Part shown: one piece after another, positions 9,353 through 17,899 of the stretch
Layout of the letters: each line of letters opens with the position of its first letter
Position numbering within the stretch: the first letter of the stretch is position 1
NCBI GenBank assembly: GCA_945900795.1
Contig: CAMDJN010000008.1
Coordinates: 1-40,883, forward strand
DNA from: Rickettsia typhi
GTDB taxonomy: Bacteria > Pseudomonadota > Alphaproteobacteria > Rickettsiales > UBA1997
Length of the DNA stretch: 40,883 bases
Direction of reading: 5' to 3'
Translations under genes and position numbers: made by a program
Notes under the pieces: model-generated
The model's database searches: none
What the model was told of the DNA's origin: nothing
Seen by the model: the letters and a program-made list of their open reading frames with translations, nothing else

Positions 9353-10606
9353 GTGAAGATGAGCATTTACGAATTGGGAGCACGTCACATGTGGCTTCCC
9401 TACACTCAGATGAAAAATCACCAACCACAACTTAACATCAGGACAGCAAAAGGTTCAAAAATCTTTCTCGAAGACGGTAATGTTTTAATCGATGGTATAT
9501 CATCCTGGTGGAGTGCGGCGCATGGTTACCGCCACCCTCATATAATCAAAGAAATCACCAAACAGGCAAAAATTCTTCCACATATCATGCTGGCAGGATT
9601 TGCCAATGACTCGACTTACAAACTAGCTCATCGTCTTTGTAAGTTTACCGGAATAGATCGGGTTTTTTTTTCCGACTCTGGCTCAACAGCAGTAGAAGTG
9701 GCGATGAAAATTGCTTGGCAGTTTCATATAAATTCTGGCTACAAACAAAAAACAAAATTCCTTTCTTTTAAAAATTCCTATCACGGAGACACTACTGGCG
9801 CGATGTCGCTTGCAGATCTTGATTCCGGCATGCATAAAAAATTCCAGAAAATTCTACTAAAAAATTTCTGTCTCGATCTCCCAAAAAACCAAAATGACCT
9901 CGATTTTTTTGAAGATTTTATCAAGAAGAATAAGAAAGAATTAGCCGGAATTTTTATTGAACCATTGGTGCAATGTGCTGGAGGAATGCTGTTTCATGAG
10001 GTCCAAATTTTGGAATCTATTTACAAAATCATAAAAAAGCATGATGTAATTTTTATCGCGGATGAATGTGCTACAGGATTTTATCGCACAGGTAAAAAAT
10101 TCGCATGTGATCATGCAAAAATTACACCGGATATTTTAATTGTTGGAAAGGCTCTAACTGGCGGCGTAGTAACATTGGCAGCAACCCTGGTCTCAGAGAA
10201 AATTTTTGAAAAATTCCTTGGAGATTCTCTTGATTTGGCTTTAATGCATGGTCCGACCTTCATGGGCAATCCACTTGCTTGCGCTGCCGCAAACGCCTCT
10301 TTAGACCTATTCGAAAATAATGATTACGAGAAAAAAATTTTTGAGGATGAGAAATTTTTAAAATCAGAACTCACAAAATGTTACGATTCTAAAAATGTAA
10401 AAGAAGTGAGAGTGCTTGGCGCAATTGGTGTAATAGAGCTAAAGTCTAATAATTCGTGGAAAGAAATTTCTGAACTACGCAAAAAATTTATTGAATCAGG
10501 AATTTTTTTAAGACCATTCGGAGATGTGGTTTATTTGATGCCAGCACTAAATATCGAAAGAAGAAATCTCAAAAAAATTACCAGCTCTATTTTGCACTTG
10601 CTGTAA
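9353..10606 (+). CDS. bioA: Adenosylmethionine-8-amino-7-oxononanoate aminotransferase
   Basis: HMWLPYTQMK, DGISSWWSAAHGYRHP, FSDSGSTAVEVAMKIA, FIADECATGFYRTGK, GKALTGGVVTLAATL. Confidence 0.95.
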   Translation: MKMSIYELGARHMWLPYTQMKNHQPQLNIRTAKGSKIFLEDGNVLIDGISSWWSAAHGYRHPHIIKEITKQAKILPHIMLAGFANDSTYKLAHRLCKFTGIDRVFFSDSGSTAVEVAMKIAWQFHINSGYKQKTKFLSFKNSYHGDTTGAMSLADLDSGMHKKFQKILLKNFCLDLPKNQNDLDFFEDFIKKNKKELAGIFIEPLVQCAGGMLFHEVQILESIYKIIKKHDVIFIADECATGFYRTGKKFACDHAKITPDILIVGKALTGGVVTLAATLVSEKIFEKFLGDSLDLALMHGPTFMGNPLACAAANASLDLFENNDYEKKIFEDEKFLKSELTKCYDSKNVKEVRVLGAIGVIELKSNNSWKEISELRKKFIESGIFLRPFGDVVYLMPALNIERRNLKKITSSILHLL

Positions 10607-11165
10607 TTGCAAACTTTACCATCACATCATCCCGCACCCCATTTGCTTTTTTCTCATCAGCATTTCCAACGCCAAATCCCGAACGTTTCAACGAAAATCC
10701 GCCTACAGCTTTTGCATTATTTTTTGAAAATTCTTTGAATGAAAAATCAAAACTAACACGCGATTCCATACCCTTCATATTCAAAACTCCATCAACATGA
10801 AATTTATCATCGGAGATTTTGCTGATTTTTTTGGATTGAAAAATCACCTTAGGGAAAATTCTGGTATCGAACCAATCCTCACTCTTCAAGGTATCAACAG
10901 CCTCTTTGAATGACATTGAGATTGAATTTAAATCAATTTCGATTCTGATCTTACTCTCATGAAGAAGGGTTTTATCAAAAAGAATTTCACCAGAAAAATT
11001 CTTAAATGAACCGTTAATTTTTGAACCATCCTGGATAGCAACAAATTCAATATTACTTAAACCAGAAGTAATGTCCCAAGACGTTAATTTTGCAGCTTCA
11101 GACTCAGAAGTAATAAAAAAAGTAAGCCAAACAAACGTAAGAAGTCGCAAAAAAACTTTTTTCAT
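10587..11165 (-). CDS. YceI family protein (secreted lipocalin-like)
   Basis: Signal peptide MKKVFLRLLTFVWLTFFITSESEA, WDITSGLSNIEFVAIQDG..INGSFKNFSGEILFD, FPKVIFQSKKI, VDGVLNMKGMESRVSFDFSF. Start chosen at the ATG overlapping the rfbB stop (TAATG). Confidence 0.88.
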   Translation of the reverse strand: MKKVFLRLLTFVWLTFFITSESEAAKLTSWDITSGLSNIEFVAIQDGSKINGSFKNFSGEILFDKTLLHESKIRIEIDLNSISMSFKEAVDTLKSEDWFDTRIFPKVIFQSKKISKISDDKFHVDGVLNMKGMESRVSFDFSFKEFSKNNAKAVGGFSLKRSGFGVGNADEKKANGVRDDVMVKFAITASAK

Positions 11166-12172
11166 TAACTTGACAAGATTTGCGTTAAAAACCATTTCAC
11201 GGTCACCTCTAAATTTTCTCTGAATGTCTTGTTTGGCCTAAATCCCAACTCATTTTCAGCCTTACTATGATCTATCGCGTAACGCCTATCGTGACCAGGT
11301 CTATCAACAACAAAAGTGATTTGATTTTTGTAAGAAATACCATCTGATCTTGGCTGTAATTCATCAAGCAATTCACAAATTTCTATTGTCAGATCAATAT
11401 TCTTCTTTTCCGTATTTCCACCGAAGCAGTAAGTTTGTCCGACCATTCCTTGAAGCAAAGCCAACAAAACTCCATCAACATGATCTTTTACAAAAATCCA
11501 GTCACGCACATTTTTACCATCACCATAAATTGGGATCTGTTTTTTATTTATTGCGGAGTAAATTATAGTCGGGATCAGTTTTTCTAAATGTTGGTGAGGC
11601 CCGAAATTATTGGAACAATTAGTAACTATCGTCGGCAGAGAATATGTTTCGTGCCAAGCGCGCACTAGATGATCAGATGCTGCTTTAGAAGCTGAGTAGG
11701 GTGAGTTTGGTTTGTAAGAATTTTTCTCAGTAAATTTTGGATCATCAAACGCCAGAGAGCCGTAAACCTCATCAGTTGAAATATGAAGAAAACGAAAATC
11801 AGATTTTTTTCTCTCTTCAAGATTCTGCCAATAATTCAAGCTAGAACCAAGTAAGTTGCACGTTCCGACCACATTGGTAAGAATAAAATCATCAGGATTT
11901 TTTATCGAATTATCGACATGGGACTCAGCAGCAAAATTTACGACATAGTCAATTTCTTCACCATGAAGGATTTTTTTCATCAGCTCTTTATCTGCAATAT
12001 CACCCCTGATAAATTTAAAGTTTTTGTGATTTTGAACAGATGAAAGATTGGTAAGACTTCCGGCATAAGTTAGCTTGTCTAGGACAATAGCTCTATGTTG
12101 GTCATTGCAAATTTTGACTGCAAAATGACTTCCGATAAAACCCGCTCCACCAGTGATAAGAAAATTTTTCAT
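11165..12172 (-). CDS. rfbB: dTDP-glucose 4,6-dehydratase
   Basis: MKNFLITGGAGFIGSHFA, VNFAAESHVDNSI, HISTDEVYGSL, YSASKAASDHLVRAWHETY, NNFGPHQHLEKLIP, DRPGHDRRYAID. Confidence 0.95.
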   Translation of the reverse strand: MKNFLITGGAGFIGSHFAVKICNDQHRAIVLDKLTYAGSLTNLSSVQNHKNFKFIRGDIADKELMKKILHGEEIDYVVNFAAESHVDNSIKNPDDFILTNVVGTCNLLGSSLNYWQNLEERKKSDFRFLHISTDEVYGSLAFDDPKFTEKNSYKPNSPYSASKAASDHLVRAWHETYSLPTIVTNCSNNFGPHQHLEKLIPTIIYSAINKKQIPIYGDGKNVRDWIFVKDHVDGVLLALLQGMVGQTYCFGGNTEKKNIDLTIEICELLDELQPRSDGISYKNQITFVVDRPGHDRRYAIDHSKAENELGFRPNKTFRENLEVTVKWFLTQILSS

Positions 12173-12230
12173 AATATATCAAACACAGAATCAGGACATC
12201 CAAACACGATGTAAGGTAACCCTGGACTCA

Positions 12231-13190
12231 TTACCAGCGTAAAATTACTGATCCCCATGTCAATCCTCCACCAAGAGCTTCTAACACTACCACATCATGA
12301 TCTTTTATTCTTCCAAGTTTATTTGCATAATCCATCGCAAGCGGAATTGATGCTGCAGACGTATTGGCATGATCTCGCACTGTTATTATCACCTTTTCTT
12401 GCGGCAAATTAAGGCGCGTAGCAACAGCATCCAAAATACGTGTATTGGCTTGATGCGGGATGAGTAGATTAACATCATTTATCGATAAACCAGCCTTCTC
12501 CAGGCAAGATAAAACGGATTTGGACATTTTATCAACCGCATGCCTAAAAACCTCTTTGCCGGCCATTTCAATGAAACCAGCTTTTTGATTGAATGAAATT
12601 CCGCCACTGGTTTTTAGAATGTTGCAAAGATCTCCATCGGAATGCAGATCGGAAGCGATGATACCACGATTTTCTTCTTCCGTTGCTTGCAGTAATACCG
12701 CCCCAGCGCCATCACCAAACAATACACAAGTATTACGATCTGTCCAATCAACTATGCGTGAAAGGGTTTCCGCACATATCACCAACGCATTTTTTACCTG
12801 CTTTGATTTTATGAAAGCATCAGCCGTTGCAAGCGCATAAACAAAGCCGGAACAAACAGCCTGCACATCAAAAGCAAAAGCATTTTTTGCACCAATTTTA
12901 GACTGAACTATAGTGGCAGTTGATGGAAATGTTAGGTCTGGAGTTGTTGTTGCGAGGATGATCATTTCAACCTCGTCAATTTTGAGGTTGTAGTTTCTTG
13001 AGAGGTCTAGAACCGCTTTTGCAGCAAGATCTGAGGTTAATTCCCCATCGTCTGCGATATGTCTTGTTTTAATCCCGGTTCGTTCCGTGATCCATTCATC
13101 TGTGGTTGAGACAAGGCGCTCCAATTCGCTATTGGTAAGAATCTTTTTTGGCAAATACGAGCCCGTGGCAATTATTCTGCTATTTGTCAT
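12231..13190 (-). CDS. fabH: 3-oxoacyl-[ACP] synthase III
   Basis: GSYLPKKILTNSELE, DEWITERTGIKTRHIA, FDVQAVCSGFVYAL, LIPHQANTRI, NTSAASIPLAMDYA. Confidence 0.97.
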   Translation of the reverse strand: MTNSRIIATGSYLPKKILTNSELERLVSTTDEWITERTGIKTRHIADDGELTSDLAAKAVLDLSRNYNLKIDEVEMIILATTTPDLTFPSTATIVQSKIGAKNAFAFDVQAVCSGFVYALATADAFIKSKQVKNALVICAETLSRIVDWTDRNTCVLFGDGAGAVLLQATEEENRGIIASDLHSDGDLCNILKTSGGISFNQKAGFIEMAGKEVFRHAVDKMSKSVLSCLEKAGLSINDVNLLIPHQANTRILDAVATRLNLPQEKVIITVRDHANTSAASIPLAMDYANKLGRIKDHDVVVLEALGGGLTWGSVILRW

Positions 13191-14232
13191 TTACTTTGTC
13201 ATCTTTTAACCCATGGATTGTCGATGATTCAATCTCTTTAGTTATTTGTTCATTGATTTTATTTCTTACCAAAGAAATTGCCACTTTGATTGCGTTAGCA
13301 AATCCACCGGAATCTGTACTCCCATGACTTTTTACAACGACTCCATTTAACCCAACCAACATTGCACCATTATGTATCCTGGGATCAACTGTCTTAGCGA
13401 ACTTGTTGATGGAATAGCCGGCAAAAAGATATCCGATCTTAGACCATATGCTGTCCATAAAACCATCCTTAACTAATCCAGCTACCATTTTACAAGTACC
13501 TTCGATCGCTTTTAAGGTTATATTTCCACAAAAGCCATCTGTTACCACAACATCAACAACACCACTTACCACTCCATCACCTTCAACATAGCCATAAAAA
13601 TCATCTCTTAAATTACTTTCCCTCAGAAGCGCTGCTGCTCCTCTTACTAGGTCATTTCCTTTCGTTTCTTCAGACCCAACATTTAGAAGACCTATTGTCG
13701 GCTTTGGAATTTTTAGAACAATACGAGCAAATGCACGACCCATCACGGCAAACTGAAACAACACTTCAGAGCTGCATTCAATATTCGCTCCCATGTCTAA
13801 AAAGACAGTGGCTTGTTTTTTTCTATTAGGAATTGAAGTTACGATAGCCGGTCGGCTGATTGATGGGAGGGGTCTTAAAACAATTTTTGCCATCGCCATT
13901 AAAGCGCCTGTATTACCAGCAGAAATAATAACATCAGCTTCTTTGTTTTTTACAGCATCTATTGCCAGACGCATGCTAGACCTGATCCCTCTACGAAGAG
14001 CAATGGATGGTTTTTCATCTGAAGAAATAAATTCTTCAGTATGAATTATGGTATGCCTATCCTTAAGATGTATGCAGCTATTGAGGATTGGCTTAATTCT
14101 TTTTGAATCTCCAAAAAGAAGAAAATGGACATCAGGATCCAACGAGGCAATAATATTTGCTCCTTCAACAACAATTTGTGGAGCACGATCCCCACCCATA
14201 CAATCTAAGGATACGGTAAGCTTCTCAGTCAC
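13180..14232 (-). CDS. plsX: Phosphate acyltransferase PlsX
   Basis: VSLDCMGGDRAPQIVVEGA, VISAGNTGALMAMAKI, LDMGANIECSSEVLFQFA, GLLNVGSEETKGN. Confidence 0.97.
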   Translation of the reverse strand: MTEKLTVSLDCMGGDRAPQIVVEGANIIASLDPDVHFLLFGDSKRIKPILNSCIHLKDRHTIIHTEEFISSDEKPSIALRRGIRSSMRLAIDAVKNKEADVIISAGNTGALMAMAKIVLRPLPSISRPAIVTSIPNRKKQATVFLDMGANIECSSEVLFQFAVMGRAFARIVLKIPKPTIGLLNVGSEETKGNDLVRGAAALLRESNLRDDFYGYVEGDGVVSGVVDVVVTDGFCGNITLKAIEGTCKMVAGLVKDGFMDSIWSKIGYLFAGYSINKFAKTVDPRIHNGAMLVGLNGVVVKSHGSTDSGGFANAIKVAISLVRNKINEQITKEIESSTIHGLKDDKVNDK

Positions 14233-14245
14233 GAACTAACCAGAA

Positions 14246-14449
14246 TTACTCTTGCGAAGATTTCTTCTGCTTCTTCACAACAACTTGCTTTCCGTTGTAG
14301 TATCCATCAATCGAAATGTGATGTTGTAGTTTGAATTCTCCGGTAGTTTTATCAATTACTACATGCGGAAAATTAGCGTCTAAAGAACCATTGCTACCTC
14401 TTCTCATTCCGCTTTTGGAACTTGATTTTTTCTTTTTAGGAACAGCCAT
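14246..14449 (-). CDS. rpmF: 50S ribosomal protein L32
   Basis: [18 protein letters not shown]...L..C-terminal [15 protein letters not shown]. Confidence 0.95.
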   Translation of the reverse strand: MAVPKKKKSSSKSGMRRGSNGSLDANFPHVVIDKTTGEFKLQHHISIDGYYNGKQVVVKKQKKSSQE

Positions 14450-14591
14450 TTATTGATACCTCAAAATGAAGTTGTTAAAAAATTATTGTGAATTTTGAAA
14501 AGTATTTCTGTTGTGAAAGTCTGTGGTTGCAGGCCCGATAGCGTAACACTGAAACAGGCTAAAAACCTAAAGTTAGTCTTCAATAAAAGCA

Positions 14592-15026
14592 ATGCGTAAA
14601 AAAATCTTTTTCCATATTTTTCTATTAATCACTTTGCAATCCTGCATCTCACGAGTTGAAAAACATGGCTACATGTTTGAATTAGCAGACCGGCATTTAA
14701 TTGAAGAAGGAATTACGACACGTGATCGAGTCATGAGAATTATGGGCTCTCCTTCTTTACTTTTTGATTTCAATTCGGAAGAGGTTTGGATTTATTATTC
14801 AGAGAATGTAAGAAATCTCTTGTTTTTTAAACCAAAAATTTTGTCTCGTGATGTTGTGACAATTAGTTTTGATGAAAGGAACAATGTAAAAAACATTGAA
14901 GAATTCAAACTATCTGATGAGGAAAAAAGTCTGAATTTTTTTTCGAAACATACTCTTGTTGAAAATCACAAGACCGGATTTTTTAAGTCGATATTTAGTA
15001 ATATCGGCCAAGTAAAACCACAGTAA
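14592..15026 (+). CDS. bamE: BamE/SmpA-OmlA family outer membrane assembly lipoprotein
   Basis: Lipobox LQSC; TTRDRVMRIMGSPSLLFDFNSEEVWIYYSE typical of SmpA/OmlA. Confidence 0.85.
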   Translation: MRKKIFFHIFLLITLQSCISRVEKHGYMFELADRHLIEEGITTRDRVMRIMGSPSLLFDFNSEEVWIYYSENVRNLLFFKPKILSRDVVTISFDERNNVKNIEEFKLSDEEKSLNFFSKHTLVENHKTGFFKSIFSNIGQVKPQ

Positions 15027-15028
15027 AT

Positions 15029-15107
15029 GGAACCTCTAAAAATTAGATTTTTTTTGAGAAATTTGGTAACAACAAAATTTACAAAAAAAGCAATTTTTAG
15101 AGGCTCC
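15029..15107. repeat. Palindromic repeat family (GGAACCTCT type), 79-bp copy
   Basis: GGAACCTCTAAAAATT...AATTTTTAGAGGCTCC terminal inverted repeats with a further palindromic interior. Confidence 0.8.
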
Positions 15108-15130
15108 CTAAAAACTGTCCTAAATATTTT

Positions 15131-15154
15131 TTAGAGCCCGTATTCAGGCTCTAA
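15131..15154. other. 8-bp stem-loop TTAGAGCC-CGTATTCA-GGCTCTAA
   Basis: Perfect inverted repeat upstream of infA; not followed by a T tract. Confidence 0.5.
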
Positions 15155-15188
15155 CACAGACCGTAAGTTAATTTCTAATTCCATTCAA

Positions 15189-15407
15189 ATGCCAAAAGAA
15201 GATCTACTCACTATCAACGGCATCGTTGTTGAAGTATTGCCAAACACCATTTTTCGCGTAGAGCTCGAAAATGGACATATCATCGTCGCTCATGCTTCTG
15301 GTAAAATCAGAAAAAATAAAATCAGAGTTTTGAAGGGCGATAAGGTTGAGGTTGAGATGACAACTTACGATTTAACCAAGGGTCGTATTGTTAGAAGAAC
15401 GGTATAA
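15189..15407 (+). CDS. infA: Translation initiation factor IF-1
   Basis: [64 protein letters not shown]. Confidence 0.98.
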   Translation: MPKEDLLTINGIVVEVLPNTIFRVELENGHIIVAHASGKIRKNKIRVLKGDKVEVEMTTYDLTKGRIVRRTV

Positions 15408-15442
15408 TTCCGGCACAAGTCACACTCCTAATTTAAAAAATC

Positions 15443-17899
15443 ATGAAAAATCTTCTAATAGTTGAATCACCGGCAAAGGCCAAAACTATCGGAAAATATC
15501 TTGGAAAAGACTATGAGGTTAAAGCTTCATTTGGTCATATTCGCGATCTTCCGAGTAAGAATGGGTCTGTCGAACCGGGTAATGATTTTTTTATGCATTA
15601 CGAGGTCTCTCCCAAATCTTTCAAACATGTAAAAGATATTGTAGATAGTGCAAAATCTTGCCAAAGATTAATACTAGCTCCAGATCCTGACCGCGAAGGA
15701 GAAGCAATCGCCTGGCATATCTTAGAAGTTTTAAAACAAAAGAAAGCAATAAAGCCGTCGACAAAAGTTGAGCGAGTTGTGTTCAACGCAATTACAAAAA
15801 ATTCCATTCTTGAGGCGATTAAAAATCCACGCGAGATTGATATGGATTTGGTCAACGCGCAACAAGCTCGTCGCGCTTTAGATTATTTAGTAGGATTTAC
15901 TCTTTCTCCAATTTTATGGCGCAAGCTTCCTGGAAGCAGATCTGCGGGACGCGTTCAATCTGTATCACTTCGCCTCATTTGTGACCGTGAAGATGAAATT
16001 GAGGCATTTAAGAGTGAAGAATATTGGGATATAAAGCTCGATCTTGAGACTAAAAAAAATGTTAAATTTGAAGCAAGCGTTGTTGAGGTAAGCGGTAAGA
16101 AATTAGAAAAATTTTCAATTACAAACAAAAAGCAAGCTGACGAGATAGAAAGAGGGTTGGAAGACAAAAAATATCAAATCATAAGCGTCATCAAAAAACA
16201 AGCAAAACGTCGTCCAAATCCACCATTCATTACTTCCTCATTACAGCAAGAAGCTGCTCGCAAACTTGGATTTTCTGCAAGCAGAACCATGATGATGGCA
16301 CAAAAACTTTACGAAGGTGCAGATATTGATGGAACCCCACAGGGCCTGATTACTTATATGAGAACCGATTCAATCGCCATCACCCCCGAAGCCATCACCT
16401 CTCTAAGAAATACCATAAACGATATTTATGGCAAAGATTATTTACCCGACTCTCCAAATGTTTTTAAGAGTAAGGTTAAAAATGCCCAAGAAGCTCATGA
16501 AGCAATCCGTCCAACCGACTTCTCCCTAACGCCAGACAAGGTTAAAAACCATATCGATCAAGATCAGTTCGCCCTGTATGATTTGATATGGAAAAGAACT
16601 CTCGCTTCACAAATGGCAGATGTGATTTTTGACCAAGTTGTAGCAGAGATTGTTACAATTCCAACTTATGCTAAGGCCCGCGCGGTTGGCTCCAGCATCA
16701 GGTTCGATGGTTTTTACAGAATTTATCATGAAGGTAAGGACGATGATGCGGATGATGAATCAAAACAAAAATTACCGCCCTTATCAGAAAATGATGATGC
16801 TAATTTAATCGATGTAAAACCTTGCCAACACTTTACTGAACCGCCTCCAAGATATTCAGAAGCCAGCCTGGTTAAAAAAATGGAAGAACTCGGAATCGGA
16901 CGTCCATCAACTTACGCCTCGATCATTTCAGTTCTACAAGATCGTGGTTATGTTCGCTTAGACAAGCGCAGATTTTTTCCTGAAGAACGCGGTCGTATCG
17001 TTACCACATTCCTCAAAGAATTTTTTACAAAATATGTTGAATATGACTATACCGCTAGTCTGGAAGATGATCTTGACGTTATCTCAAACGGTAAAACAAA
17101 CTGGAAAACTTTTTTAAAAAAATTCTGGAATGACTTCGATCAAACAATCAATGAAGTAAAAGAGAAGCCGTTCACAGAAGTTCTAGAGGTTCTAAATCAA
17201 AAAATAGGAAAACGTATTTTTGGCAGCGATACTGAAGGAAGAATACAAGATTCCTGCCCTTCGTGTAAGAGCGGAAAATTGGGATTGAGACTTGGTAAGT
17301 TCGGCGCTTTTATTGGGTGTTCAGATTATCCGAATTGCAAATATACAAAACAAATTTTTGGAAAAGATGGGGATACAACAGACAATGATGGAGATGCCAA
17401 GCCTCAATTCGAACCCAGAAATTTAGGTAAAGATCCTAAAACCGGCTTTGAAGTTTTAGTTAAGGTAGGACCTTACGGACCATATTTAGAGCTATTAGGA
17501 AGCGAGATTGAATCCGTAAAAAAAGAAGAAAAGCCAGATAAAAAAACTACTAAGAAAACTACCAAAAAAACTACAACTAAATCAACAAAACCAAAGAAAG
17601 AGGCAAAGGTTAAAAAACCAAAAAGAATCTCTCTTCCAAAAAATATCGATCCGAATTCGGTCGATTTACAAACCGCACAGTCTCTCCTTTCCTTACCACG
17701 AGAAATCGGGATACACCCCGAAACCGGAGAAAAAATTCTTGCAAATATTGGCCCCTATGGTCCATACCTTTTACATAACAAAAAATTTACCTCTGTCAAA
17801 GAAGATAATATCCTTGAAATAGGACTCAATCGCGCTGTTGATATTATCGCTTCAAAAGTAGATAGAAAACCATTTTCCCGCAAAAAAACTAAAAAATGA
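15443..17899 (+). CDS. topA: DNA topoisomerase I
   Basis: MKNLLIVESPAKAKTIGKYLG, ASFGHIRDLP, APDPDREGEAIAWHI, YMRTDS, IGRPSTYASII; Lys/Thr-rich C-terminal linker. Confidence 0.98.
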   Translation: MKNLLIVESPAKAKTIGKYLGKDYEVKASFGHIRDLPSKNGSVEPGNDFFMHYEVSPKSFKHVKDIVDSAKSCQRLILAPDPDREGEAIAWHILEVLKQKKAIKPSTKVERVVFNAITKNSILEAIKNPREIDMDLVNAQQARRALDYLVGFTLSPILWRKLPGSRSAGRVQSVSLRLICDREDEIEAFKSEEYWDIKLDLETKKNVKFEASVVEVSGKKLEKFSITNKKQADEIERGLEDKKYQIISVIKKQAKRRPNPPFITSSLQQEAARKLGFSASRTMMMAQKLYEGADIDGTPQGLITYMRTDSIAITPEAITSLRNTINDIYGKDYLPDSPNVFKSKVKNAQEAHEAIRPTDFSLTPDKVKNHIDQDQFALYDLIWKRTLASQMADVIFDQVVAEIVTIPTYAKARAVGSSIRFDGFYRIYHEGKDDDADDESKQKLPPLSENDDANLIDVKPCQHFTEPPPRYSEASLVKKMEELGIGRPSTYASIISVLQDRGYVRLDKRRFFPEERGRIVTTFLKEFFTKYVEYDYTASLEDDLDVISNGKTNWKTFLKKFWNDFDQTINEVKEKPFTEVLEVLNQKIGKRIFGSDTEGRIQDSCPSCKSGKLGLRLGKFGAFIGCSDYPNCKYTKQIFGKDGDTTDNDGDAKPQFEPRNLGKDPKTGFEVLVKVGPYGPYLELLGSEIESVKKEEKPDKKTTKKTTKKTTTKSTKPKKEAKVKKPKRISLPKNIDPNSVDLQTAQSLLSLPREIGIHPETGEKILANIGPYGPYLLHNKKFTSVKEDNILEIGLNRAVDIIASKVDRKPFSRKKTKK

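Noticed and set aside
17520-17630. Lys/Thr-rich repeats in TopA C-terminus
   Set aside because: Low-complexity basic linkers are common in bacterial TopA C-terminal regions.
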